Shown in pieces: positions 1 through 8,220 of a stretch of 15,264 bases of DNA; position 1 is the stretch's first letter; the number at the start of each line of letters is the position of its first letter. Source of the DNA: Psilocybe azurescens (Eukaryota; Basidiomycota; Agaricomycetes; Agaricales; Agrocybaceae); the NCBI GenBank assembly GCA_023853785.1, contig JAJIRX010000615.1, forward strand, positions 1 to 15,264. Reading direction: 5' to 3'. Made by a program: the position numbers and the translations under genes. The notes under the pieces were generated by a model. That model had not been told where the DNA came from. It worked only from the letters and a program-made list of their open reading frames with translations, and made no database searches.

Positions 1-2013
1 ATTTTGTTTCCAGGTAGATGTACCAACTTCAGATTGAATTCTGAGACATACAGAGACCAGCGTGCCTGTCGTCGGTTTAGATTTTGGGCCGATCTGAAAT
101 ATGTCAAATTCTTGTGATCTGAATATACCGTAGTCGTGTGTTCTGATCCTTGGATGTAGTGTCTCCATTCCTGTAATGATCTGATTATTCCTAGTAATTC
201 CCTGTCGTAGATTTCGTAGTTTCTTCAGTTGGAGAGAACGTTCTTGATATAAATGCGCATGGGTGTCTTTCGCCATTTCCGTCCAGTTGAGTAAGGACTG
301 CTCCAGGCATATTTTGAAGCGTCAGATTCAATTTGAAATGGTTTGGCGGGGTCGGGCATCAAGAGTACCGGTTCTTCTGTGAATCGTTTCTTCAGTTCAT
401 CAAAGGCAGCTTGAGTTGTGTCATTCCATAGAAATCCTTTGTCTTTCTTCAGGAGTTCATTTAGAGGTCGAGCTACTTCAGAGAATTTCCGGATGAATTT
501 TGGTAGAAGTTCCCAAAGCCCAGGAACGATCGGACTTGTTTGAGAGTAGTAGGTGCTGGCCAGTCTTGAATTCCTTTGAGTTTTGTTGGATCCATAGAGA
601 TTTTTCCTGCTTCAACAATCATTCCGAGATATTCCACTTTTCCTTGAGCAAAGAGCATTTTCCGGTTTGAGATAGAGATCGTTTTCTCGGAGTCGTTGTA
701 GAACCATTTTGGTGTATTTTCCAATTCCCTTGATCTTTTGCAAAGATTAGAATGTCGTCCATATAGATGATTATGAAGCATTGTGATATCATGTCTTCGA
801 AGATTGAGTCCATCATGGATTGGAAGGTTGCTGGGGAATTGCACATGCCAAAGAACATTACAGTTGGTTCAAAAGTCCTCGGTTGGTTTTGAATGCTGCT
901 TTCCATTGATCACCTTCTTTTATCCTGATGTTGTTGTAGCCCCATCGGATATCTAGTTTGGTGAAGAATTTTGCGCCTTTCAATTTGTCCATAAGTTCCG
1001 TAATCCGTGGTAGTGGGTAAGCGTTCTTGATCGTCCAGTCGTTCAGATACCTGTAGTCTTGACAAGGTCTAAGCTTTCCATCTTTCTTTGATACGAAGAA
1101 GAAGGGAGATGCCATAGGTGATTCCGAGGGTCGAATGTATCCTTTGTCCAATTGTTCCTTTGTCCAGGTGTCCAGTTCTGTTTGTTCTGCCGGTGTGATA
1201 TTGTATGCCTTGAATTTCTTTGGTATGAATCCTTCTTTTAACTCAATTTTATGGTCCCATGGTCTTGGTTCCGGGAATCGGTCTGCCGCTTGTTGATCAA
1301 AAAGGTCCATATATGATTGATATTCTGGGGGAACAATTTCTTGGAGAGGTCTTGTCGGTTTCTCTGGTTCATATTGTTGGGCCAGCATCTGTGAGGTCGT
1401 GATTTTGGTGTTAAGCCAAGTTTCTTTTATTTCGTCTTCGTTTGCATCCCCGATATATTGGATGACTAACGATTCGAATTCCTCCAATGGGTGGGTAGTC
1501 TCGATTGTTGGTGTTCGTTTGTCCGTTTCTTCTTCAATGGTGGTTTGATTTATCGTAGGCCCTTGACGTGGTTTCCAAGTTATCTGTCCGTTCTGCCAGT
1601 TGATTCCTGGATTCTTTTCCTGTAGCCAAGGGAATCCTAAAATAATTTTCTGTTTTCCTAGCCCAGAGACCAGTAATTGTTCCCGATGGTTCCGGTTTCC
1701 AACCTTTAGGTCCAGGTCTACAAATGACGAGATGGTTCCTTTCTTGTTTGGGGTTCCGTCTACGTTATAAACCCGGATCGGTTTTCCAAGGGTTGGGTTC
1801 TGAGTCCAAGTTTTTGTGCATAGTTCTGGTCAATGAATTTCCCTCCTGCTCCTGAGTCTAAGAGCGCCCAGAGGTTTTGACGATTTGTGAGCCATTCTGT
1901 TTCTTGGTGGGGAATGAAACTGGTAAAAGCATAGTTTTATTCTCGATTGTTGCCGTAAGTACAGATTGTATCTTCAGATAAGGAGAGACAGAGCGTCATC
2001 CTGTTTCTCCACT
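1..2013 (-). pseudogene. pol: pol (protease, reverse transcriptase, RNase H), partial and frameshifted
   Basis: Pol follows gag in the same reading frame, separated by TAA (2014-2016) and TGA (1996-1998), then shifts frame several times. Domains in order: aspartic protease with LLDSGAGG (catalytic D-S-G at 1847-1858) and the C-terminal IILGFPWL near 1640; reverse transcriptase from ~1340, with KLRPCQDYRYLN, FTKLDIRWGYN and the catalytic YMDD at 754-765; the RT-RNase H junction with EYLGMIV and [11 protein letters not shown] at ~640-500; RNase H with ESDAS (315-329), YDRELLGI (~190-210) and YSDHKNL (~107-130). These hold the RNase H acidic residues D-E-D. The sequence stops at the window edge before integrase. 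Frameshifts are near 1890, 1800, 890, 730, 510 and 200. Each domain keeps its catalytic residues. Confidence 0.93.
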
Positions 2014-3130
2014 TTAAAAATCCTTTTCTTCTTTCTCTTCAAATCCTGTTTTAACCATGAGGTCTGCGAGTTCGTCTTTTTCGTCCTTGTTCAGGCTCCT
2101 GATATGGGCATGGAGTTCCTTTGGGGTCCACTTCTTGCTGGGTTGTCCTTGGGTTCTGTTCTGGTTTGTTGGTCCTTTCTGTGGGCAATCTCTGGATAGA
2201 TGTCCTCGTTGTTTGCACCTGAAACAGGCGCCTTTCCTGATTAATTCGGTTCGTTCTTCAGCTGTCATGGCGCTTATGTCCATCCTGTTTGGGTCGTAGT
2301 TCCTGTTGTTTCTTGGGAAGTTGTTCCATTGTGGCGCCCTCCTACGTTCTTCTGGTTCTTCTCTAAAGACCTTGGCAAGTCTATAGTTGGTGTCAAATGT
2401 TGTTGCTTTTTGTACCAGCCTTGGATCGTCCTTGGAAGGTCTTCAGAGTACAGGATCCTGTCAGCAAGCTGAGGTGTGATGCATTTTTGGAATAATCCAA
2501 TGAGGTGGGTGTGGTCTGATTCCGTTTCTGTTCCTAGATTGGCTTGTCCTACCAACAATTTGAACTTGTTGATGATGTCTTCCACCCTTCGTTGGGTTTT
2601 TTGCCTAAGTCGTTTTATGTCGTTCATGGCTGATCTGGTTTCATCCACTGGAGTGAATGCGTCGTGGAATTTTTCGAGAAATGTTCCGAGGGTGTCCCAT
2701 TCGAGGGTTTGGTTGGGACTAGTTCCTTTTGTCCTCGAGGTCAAGTACTGTTCCTTCCATAGTTTTGCTCCTCCTTCCATGCAAAATGATAAAATGAAGG
2801 CAATTTTCTTCTTGTCTGTGTTGTAGACGTCATCGTTTATGTCCATGTAGAGGTAGCAGTCTTGCATGAAAGACCTGGATTTCGTCCTGTCTCCATCGAA
2901 TACGGTGGGTTTGTTGATCGAGATTTCTTTCTTTCCGTTTGTTTCCGACCATGTCTGTGTCTTGTTCTTCTTGATCTATCGCCAGGGTTGATAATAAGTC
3001 GTATAGCGAGTTTGATAGGTCTTCGTTGCCTAGGTTGATATCTTCAGAGCTTTGTCTGGACGGGTTCGGTGTCTGCCAATTTCGTGTCGGGGTTTCAGAG
3101 GTCTCGTCTGCTGGGGAGGCGGGGCGAGAT
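2014..3130 (-). pseudogene. gag: gag (capsid/nucleocapsid), frameshifted
   Basis: Gag forms the particle and binds the RNA. The frame is open from just after the LTR to about 2960, a second frame covers ~2975-2350, and a third carries the nucleocapsid part to the stop at 2014-2016. Frameshifts therefore lie near 2960-2990 and 2340-2380. The middle frame starts with a DGDRTKSRSFMQDC segment and continues through hydrophobic WKEQY and IKRLRQ regions typical of fungal Gypsy capsid. A CX2CX4HX4C zinc knuckle (CFRCKQRGHLSRDC) lies at 2185-2226. No ATG was seen in the N-terminal frame near the LTR, so the start is unresolved. The element strand is A-rich, unlike the T-rich spacers around it. Confidence 0.88.
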
Positions 3131-3139
3131 TCGTAGATG

Positions 3140-3150
3140 AGCTAGTTCTT
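3140..3150 (-). promoter_or_regulatory. Primer-binding site, self-primed type
   Basis: On the element strand, one base after the LTR end, the sequence is AAGAACTAGCT. It does not begin with TGG, the complement of a tRNA CCA end, so an ordinary tRNA primer is unlikely. Instead it pairs perfectly over 11 bp with 3259-3269 inside the LTR. Confidence 0.7.
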
Positions 3151-3258
3151 TTGTTACGACTTCAAGCTTATATTCACGTCGCGTGGATAAAGCCGACAGT
3201 CAAGTAGTCAAGAACAGCAAGTTCCAAGCAGTGTCAAGTAAGAGGAGGTTAGATTCTC

Positions 3259-3269
3259 AAGAACTAGCT
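3259..3269 (-). promoter_or_regulatory. Predicted RNA 5' end used as self-primer
   Basis: The element strand reads AGCTAGTTCTT from 3269 to 3259. It is the exact reverse complement of the 11 bases next to the inner LTR edge (3140-3150). In Tf1 of Schizosaccharomyces pombe the first 11 nt of the transcript fold back to prime reverse transcription; length and position match here. The pairing stops at exactly 11 bp on both sides (T/C and G/A mismatches). Confidence 0.7.
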
Positions 3270-3294
3270 AAAGAATACAGTGGATCCTTCCTGG

Positions 3295-3302
3295 TATAAA
3301 TA
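3295..3302 (-). promoter_or_regulatory. TATA-like box of the LTR promoter
   Basis: The element strand reads TATTTATA from 3302 to 3295. Its first T is 33 nt upstream of position 3269, where the 11-nt segment complementary to the primer-binding site begins. That is normal TATA-to-start spacing, so the two signals support each other. It is not shown experimentally. Confidence 0.6.
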
Positions 3303-3337
3303 CTATGAACCGCACAGCAAGTTGAAACGAGTTTGAA

Positions 3338-3510
3338 TGTTCATCAGCAGATGTATATAAGAATAGAGGAAACAGATCAAGTGTTCATCAAAAGATGTAT
3401 CATAAAAGATAGAAGTGAAAGTCCATCAAAGATATGATGGAGTTTCATAGATATGATGGAAAGCAAAGTTCATCAGAACATACGATGATGTATCAATGAT
3501 GTGACGGATG
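3338..3510. repeat. Degenerate CATC...GATG repeats in LTR U3
   Basis: About five imperfect copies of a 20-40 bp unit are visible on the plus strand, around 3339, 3382, 3421, 3441 and 3468. Each has TTCATC or CCATC followed a few bases later by GATG, so each copy also contains a small inverted repeat. They sit upstream of the TATA-like box in element orientation, where enhancer repeats are common in LTRs. A regulatory role is only inferred. Confidence 0.5.
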
Positions 3511-3610
3511 ACAAAGAAAAGGGAAAAGAAAAGAAAAGAGAAAGGAAAAGCAAAAAGAAAATAAAGTGTCCGTAACACCTGCGGCTGTGCCATTTAAATT
3601 TCATGTCTTA

Positions 3611-3865
3611 TACTCTTCATCTTCACAATCAAAATAGTCTGCAAATTAATCACATCAACCTACAACCTATAGTTTATTAAATTTTAAAAGTCTATTTATT
3701 TTTACATGCATAAACCACACAGGTGCTTTATCATCAAAAAAATATTTTTATCACTTGTAGAGCATAGTAGACTGCCTATTTCCAATTAGGAAATTATATC
3801 CCAGTGCTATCTTGATATCCACATCTTTATTTAAATAGCATCCACACACTCACAAATTCCTCTAC
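3611..3865 (+). repeat. Diverged direct repeat A, copy 1
   Basis: This segment aligns by eye with 4151-4470. Shared blocks include CTTCACAATYAAAATAG, TGCAAATTAATCACAT (3640 and 4205), CCTATAGT, a CTATTTCCA block and an ACATCT...TATTTAAAT block. Offsets between blocks grow from 539 to about 565 bp, showing several indels. It is an old duplication or two members of a repeat family; no coding content was recognised. Confidence 0.6.
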
Positions 3866-4150
3866 TACATATCAATTGTAAAGCTTGCCAATGCAGTGCT
3901 TCTGCACCTTACTAAGTCAGTGCTGCACACCTCCATATTAAATATAATATAAATATTTTATCACTCCACCCTTTCTAAGTTTAATCAAAACCATTTGGAA
4001 ATGTCACAACAAAGCATGGCATCTTCAGCACTATGCCTATGCCAGTATACATTCCCACAATATATCCCCAGCCCACTCTTCAACAATCATTGTGTACATT
4101 ATTTTTCACAAAAAGAATCTTACTTTGCATTTTATATAAAACTGGAACTA

Positions 4151-4470
4151 TCCTACACTCTTCACAATTAAAATAGCTGTCCCCTCACCCCACTATATTT
4201 GTGCTGCAAATTAATCACATTAATCTATAGCCTATAGTACATTAAAATTTACATATTAATTCTCATGCGCAATAGTTAAATGTGTCTATATTTTTACTCA
4301 CTACATGAGTAAAGTACACTGGAGCTTCATCCTCAAAAAAACAAAAAATATCATCTGTACAGCACTGGAGACTGTCTATTTCCAGTTGTAAAACTGTGTC
4401 CCAGTTCTATTTTCTATCTACATCTGTATTTAAATATTTACACCCTGTTCCACTCACACAAAACATTGTC
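4151..4470 (+). repeat. Diverged direct repeat A, copy 2
   Basis: Second copy of the repeat at 3611-3865, longer because of insertions near 4177-4203 and 4250-4320. The order of the shared blocks is kept. No terminal inverted repeat or coding motif is seen. Confidence 0.6.
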
Positions 4471-4949
4471 ACCAACCCATAGTTCATGCCATTCTAACTT
4501 TTCCACTACCCCAATCATACCTGTTGTTTGCAAATTTATTCAGTGGTTTTCATTTGAGTTTTCTGTTTTAAATAGTCTAAACCACAATATCTGTTCACCA
4601 AAGCCAAAAACCACAGAAAATGCTTCAATACAGCTGGAAATGGGGAATAGGCACATTGAGGAGGTGTTATTTAGACATGGAACCTTTTTCAGGCTGTGTG
4701 GCAATTTTGTTGTTTGCCATCAGCCACTGGATGTTTGTTTGAAAGGCCCCGCCTCACAGTCCCTAAAACACAACGGTGTGCTTTGTCATGATTAAGTAAC
4801 TTGACTTACGTAACTTGATTCTCCTTTTGAGTAACCTTAGTCATCGTGCTCTCTTATATTATAGATTATAAGCTTATGTGGCGACTATTATATAATGCTG
4901 ACTAAGCATTGTATTATACATTGATTAAGTACATTATGAAATTCAGAGC

Positions 4950-5070
4950 TGGATTCCGACTGGTTCCAAGTGGGTCCAAGTGGATTCTGAGTGGGTCCGA
5001 GTGGATTCCGATTAGATTCTGACCGGTTCTGATCGGTTCCAACTGGGTCCAAGCAGTTCTGACCGGTACC
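4950..5070 (+). repeat. Degenerate ~10-bp tandem array (TGGRTTCCRA-like)
   Basis: About twelve units of 10-11 bp follow one another, alternating between TGGATTCCGA, TGGGTCCAAG and CCGGTTCTGA types. The minus-strand open frame across it is a by-product of the repeat (N-P-L-G-P-T-like residues). A 10-bp period equals one DNA turn, so the units face the same side of the helix. Related GGATTCC/GGACTCC words recur at 9038-9104 and 10268-10395. Confidence 0.75.
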
Positions 5071-5540
5071 CGTGGGGCACTGTAAAGTACTGTTTGTTTC
5101 TAATGTTCTACACTTGATATTTGGACTTGTACAAATGGACACTTAGTTAGAATTCGCTCTTTCAGTGTTTTTGCACACTGTTCTGTTAATAACTTTTGTA
5201 GAGTAAAGTTATTCAAATTCTGATCACTGATCCGGAATCCCCTCGTTGAGACGGTTCCGGTGATATATAATTGTCATGTAATTATAGGTTTGGTGTTTTG
5301 ATGCAATATTGTGGACACCTATAGTCATGCCTCACCATTTTAGACACTTAGCCATGTAAAGACCAGTATTCCTACTATGTCTGAGAAACAAAGACACTAG
5401 AACAAGATTTGGAGTCTACAGAAGCAATTTACTATTTTCACTCATACTTGTCATTGTTGCGCATTTGAGATTTGACTCTATTGTTACTCATCAGTATAGC
5501 TACTGATTTGTGTATTATTGTCTATTTCTAACACCATATT
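5071..5540. other. AT-rich spacer with one small hairpin
   Basis: No gene is recognised. At 5222-5264 an interrupted inverted repeat is present: CCGGAA (5232-5237) pairs with TTCCGG (5255-5260), and ATCAC (5222-5226) with GTGAT just outside. The rest is featureless AT-rich sequence. Confidence 0.45.
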
Positions 5541-5760
5541 CCAATGAGCCACAAAAACTGTCTGGATGTGTTATTTTTATAAAGTATTTAATAATAATAG
5601 ATAATCCAAACAAATACAAACATATATTATATCTCCTAAAAGATGTGATGTAGGCTTTCCAGTACATTTTAAATTATGTAATTTCATTAAGATTGGATGA
5701 CACTATAGTCAATTTAAGTTCAATTTCCAAAACATTTAGACAGTTTTTTGAGTCACTGTA
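5541..5760. mobile_element. Small Tc1/mariner-like MITE remnant
   Basis: The right end reads, on the minus strand from 5760, TACAGTGACTCAAAAAACTG, that is a TA target followed by CAGTG, the usual start of Tc1/mariner elements. The left end, CAATGAGCCACAAAAACTGT from 5542, is a degenerate inverted match. The element is ~220 bp and AT-rich, with no room for a transposase, so it would be non-autonomous. The superfamily call rests only on the ends. Confidence 0.55.
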
Positions 5761-5787
5761 CCAAATACTGGAATATTAGAATATAGT
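5555..5787 (+). repeat. 233-bp tandem duplication, copy 1
   Basis: The block from AAACTGTCTGG to GAATATAGT is followed immediately by a second copy at 5788-6020. Reading both line by line I found no difference. It contains the right end of the MITE plus 27 bp of flanking DNA. Confidence 0.95.
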
Positions 5788-6020
5788 AAACTGTCTGGAT
5801 GTGTTATTTTTATAAAGTATTTAATAATAATAGATAATCCAAACAAATACAAACATATATTATATCTCCTAAAAGATGTGATGTAGGCTTTCCAGTACAT
5901 TTTAAATTATGTAATTTCATTAAGATTGGATGACACTATAGTCAATTTAAGTTCAATTTCCAAAACATTTAGACAGTTTTTTGAGTCACTGTACCAAATA
6001 CTGGAATATTAGAATATAGT
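5788..6020 (+). repeat. 233-bp tandem duplication, copy 2
   Basis: Copy of 5555-5787 at a constant offset of 233 bp with no mismatch seen. Because the join lies inside the MITE's left arm and the downstream flank, this is a tandem duplication of a locus, not a second transposition. It includes a second CAGTG-type right end finishing at 5991. Confidence 0.95.
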
Positions 6021-6149
6021 TTTATAATATGAGAAGGACAAAACCATTCAAACAGATTTACAACAATAAAATATTAATATTGTAGAAACAAATTATGATT
6101 ATGTCATAAAATAAATTGCAACTTATTAGTCACATAATAGTCTATTATT

Positions 6150-6235
6150 TCAATTTGTTAGGTTGGATTGTTTTTGAGTTATTCAAGAAACAGTCTAACT
6201 TGAAAAATCATTTGAACAGTTTTTTCTTCACTGTA
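6150..6235. mobile_element. Further Tc1/mariner-like terminal remnant
   Basis: On the minus strand from 6235 the sequence reads TACAGTGAAGAAAAAACTGT, again TA plus CAGTG and an A-rich stretch ending in ACTGT. It resembles the right end at 5741-5760, and the interior (GGTTGGATTGTTTTTGAGTT) is loosely similar too. No left end was identified. Confidence 0.45.
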
Positions 6236-6781
6236 TTAATGGTGGCTTGCAATGTGGTGTATGCTATGCCACCTTTCAATTCAAAGTCTTTGTAGTCTTT
6301 CAAGTCAATATCTAATATATGTTTGGTTATGTAAGCATCTCCAACCCAACCCAACCCACATGCTGTCAACACTTATTCTTTCTTTCAATCACCACAACCA
6401 TCTCATCGTTCTCAGCATGAAAAGAATTTGCTTTACTTTGTAAAGACTCATAACAACGACTACTCCTTGAGTATTTGTGACAATTTATCATATATTATGG
6501 CTGAGTATTAAGCACTGAAGTTATGTTGAAAGGCTTCATGACATGTTAAATGAGTGAAAATTGACCAAATGGATACTTCAAAGCTAATAATCAAAAGTTT
6601 CAATTTTGCCCGGTGTTGCAGGGAGTTGCAGGGAGTTAGAAATACCCCACGCCCATGTAGGATTTGTAGAGCCTGCCATAAAATTACAACTAATTATCTA
6701 TTATGAATAATAGAAGCCTGAGGATACTTAAGTACTACAAGTGCAATCTACAAAAATGGTCAGCCTATTAGTGTTTAAAAG
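6236..6781. other. Spacer, no gene recognised
   Basis: Only short features are visible: a triplet CCAACCCAACCCAACCC near 6342 and a doubled TTGCAGGGAG at about 6615-6636. The 63-codon frame at 6252-6443 has no recognisable motif. This region lies downstream of the minus-strand DUF5648-like gene and would contain its 3' end signals, which I cannot place. Confidence 0.4.
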
Positions 6782-7444
6782 TCAGTTGTCAGTCAATATA
6801 CCAGAGGATACAGGTAGCACATATCCGGTAATACCAGTATCAACCCAGACAGCCGTGGACTGATTCAGGAATGTTGTGTGTTCAGGCTGACTTGTTATAT
6901 AGAAGTGATCACCATTTGCCTTATCCCATACTCCAAGCAACAGGATGCTGCCGCTACCTGGGTCCGGTACACATATGTAACAATAGTCTGAAGAGAAAAG
7001 CCAGGAACACTTGGTGGATTGCTTTCAGTTGAAGTGGTGTATAGATAGTCCCCAGTTGCCCTGGCAAAGAATTGGTATAGAGGGATGGTAAATTCCTGGG
7101 GATTGGTCCAAGCAAGGAAATCGGGGTCTTGAAGTACCCAATCTTGGGCTGATGCTGTATCCACGGATGCAAATGCAACTCAAGTATTGAGGGCATGTGC
7201 AGTGAGCAACGGGCTGTAGGCCTGAACATAGGTGACATTGATGGAAGGGTTGGTGCACATGTTTGCTGCAAGACTCTGCATTCAAGGGGTTATGGCTATA
7301 AGTAAAATACACGCAAGATAGTTGTAATATGGCTGGACTGCCCTGACATACCTCAAGCATTGCATTACCAGAAGCACTGATGCCAGTGATAATGGTGAAG
7401 CTCAAAATGAGCATTGCAAGAGATTTAGAAATGTTGTTTTTCAT
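6782..7444 (-). pseudogene. Secreted protein with DUF5648-like repeats, one intron, disrupted
   Basis: The proposed start at 7444 (MKNNISKSLAMLILSF...) gives a lysine, a hydrophobic core and a GISASGNA cleavage-like region, so a signal peptide and export are likely. An intron is inferred at 7276-7351 (GTATGT...TGCAG, 76 nt); removing it joins the signal sequence in frame to a segment with a Cys and QAYSPLLTAH. Then follow IPLYQFFARATGDYLYTT, VTYVY and WDKANGDHFYITS. These Y-x-F/W...D-(H/Y)-(F/L)-Y-T/I-T units match the DUF5648-like repeat of fungal and bacterial secreted proteins, whose function is not established. The frame ends at 6782-6784. It carries an in-frame TGA at 7180-7182 and a frameshift near 6970-6990, so it is a recent pseudogene or contains sequence errors. 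A longer N-terminus starting at 7555 is possible. Confidence 0.72.
7276..7351 (-). other. Predicted spliceosomal intron
   Basis: The donor GTATGT starts at 7351 and the acceptor TGCAG ends at 7276, giving 76 nt, a normal size for a fungal intron. Splicing joins GAG to AGT in phase 0 and keeps the frame of the domain downstream. An alternative acceptor (TTATAG) lies ~25 nt earlier. Confidence 0.6.
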
Positions 7445-7611
7445 TGCAAGAGGCTTGTGGGACATTGAATTGAGATTCAGAGAAACATCCGACATTTTAT
7501 AGGTCATTAAATGCGCTCTTGTGGCTGAATTTTGGGTCAATACAATCTTGAGCAAAGCAGAGATATCAAACTACAAACTACCGGTAGTATCTTTGATCCG
7601 GTTCAAGCTCA

Positions 7612-7662
7612 TCTAGAATAACTTGCCAATAACAATGTGGTTTTGACACAAATCAGATTCTA
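7612..7662 (+). repeat. Short direct repeat B, copy 1
   Basis: TCTAGAATAACTTGCCAATA starts a ~51-bp block that recurs at 7798-7850 with substitutions and small indels; both end in GATYCTAG. It lies upstream of the minus-strand secreted-protein gene. Confidence 0.7.
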
Positions 7663-7797
7663 GATGTTGTGAATACAGCTACCAGATAGTAAGAAGGTGC
7701 TCTTACAGTATTCAGGAGGGATAAAATACCTGTTTCCTCAAAGACAAACAAACTAAATTTTAACTATCAGTTGTGCCCTGCATCCAGTTAAAATTTG

Positions 7798-7850
7798 TCT
7801 AGAATAACTTACCAATGGTAAGGTGGTTTTAAGCGTAAGACAAGATCCTA
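7798..7850 (+). repeat. Short direct repeat B, copy 2
   Basis: TCTAGAATAACTTACCAATG starts the second copy, 186 bp from the first. Function unknown. Confidence 0.7.
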
Positions 7851-7986
7851 GTGAAGCAGCTCGACCACAGGTAGTTAGGTGGTATGACTTTCCAACAAAT
7901 AAGGCTTGAATCCAGGCTTGAATTTGAACCTATCTCGCAGTACTTCTCGCTCCCCACATATTCCTAGGACTGGAGGGATTGAGAAA

Positions 7987-8102
7987 GGGAGTGAAGGGAA
8001 TAGAGGGAATAGAGGGAATAGAGAGGGAATAGAGGGGATTGAAGAGGGAATGAAGAATTGGAGAAGGAAATGGTGGAGAATGGAGATGAAGGGAATAGAG
8101 TT
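7987..8102 (+). repeat. Purine-rich minisatellite (GGGAATAGA)
   Basis: The core has three adjacent 9-bp units GGGAATAGA (7996-8022) and a fourth after a 2-bp slip (8025-8033), followed by degenerate GGGAATGAAG-like units to about 8102. The plus strand is almost all A and G here. The open frames on both strands over this interval are products of the repeat. Confidence 0.85.
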
Positions 8103-8220
8103 ATTTATAGCCAATACAGTAATAAAGTGGAATTCCCATGGCTTGAAGCTGAGTAAAAACAATTTCCCACACCTTTAGGCTGAATAAAAAAATAGATTTA
8201 CACAGTTATCACTACTATTA

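Larger units (their letters stand above)
1..3577 (-). mobile_element. Ty3/Gypsy LTR retrotransposon, 5' portion, degenerate, cut by window edge
   Basis: Read on the minus strand, the order is 5' LTR (3577-3152), primer-binding region, gag with a zinc knuckle, aspartic protease, reverse transcriptase and RNase H. This is the Ty3/Gypsy order as far as visible; integrase and the 3' LTR would lie beyond the left edge, so LTR-LTR identity, target-site duplication and chromodomain cannot be assessed. The coding region is interrupted by about eight to ten frameshifts and a few stops, while the amino-acid motifs on either side are well kept. The self-complementary primer site suggests the Tf1/sushi-like group; that assignment is an inference. 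The element is unlikely to be autonomous as written, although indel sequencing errors could explain part of the damage. Confidence 0.93.
3152..3577 (-). repeat. 5' LTR of the Ty3/Gypsy element (426 bp)
   Basis: The boundaries come from the 7-bp inverted ends TGTTACG (3152-3158) and CGTAACA (3571-3577), giving the canonical TG...CA ends on both strands. In element orientation the LTR begins TGTTACGGACAC at 3577. U3 would run 3577-3270, with R-U5 from 3269 to 3152 (118 nt) if transcription starts where predicted. The first ~60 bp of U3 are a pyrimidine tract on the element strand (A/G-rich at 3514-3565 on the plus strand). The flank on the outer side starts CCTGC at 3578; the matching target duplication would be beyond the window. 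Confidence 0.88.
3578..4949. other. AT-rich spacer, no gene recognised
   Basis: This stretch holds the diverged direct repeat described separately and otherwise only short frames with no recognisable motif. The longest, a 109-codon frame at 4466-4795, has no domain and a composition like the surrounding noncoding DNA. Between 4793 and 4840 there are two GTAACTTGA copies around a TTACGTAA core, a possible bZIP-type site but unsupported by any adjacent gene. Confidence 0.5.

Noticed and set aside
1966..2826. Plus-strand frames of 77-116 codons opposite the retrotransposon.
   Set aside because: They are antisense shadows of gag; the minus strand carries the recognisable motifs.
4888..5142. 84-codon minus-strand frame with repeated N-P-L-G-P-T-like residues.
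   Set aside because: It is the translation of the 10-bp array, with no conserved domain.
6342..6359. CCAACCCAACCCAACCC as telomere-like sequence.
   Set aside because: Only three units, not the fungal TTAGGG type, and isolated in spacer DNA.
7875..8178. Frames on both strands with E/G/N-rich or P/S/F-rich proteins.
   Set aside because: Direct products of the GGGAATAGA minisatellite.
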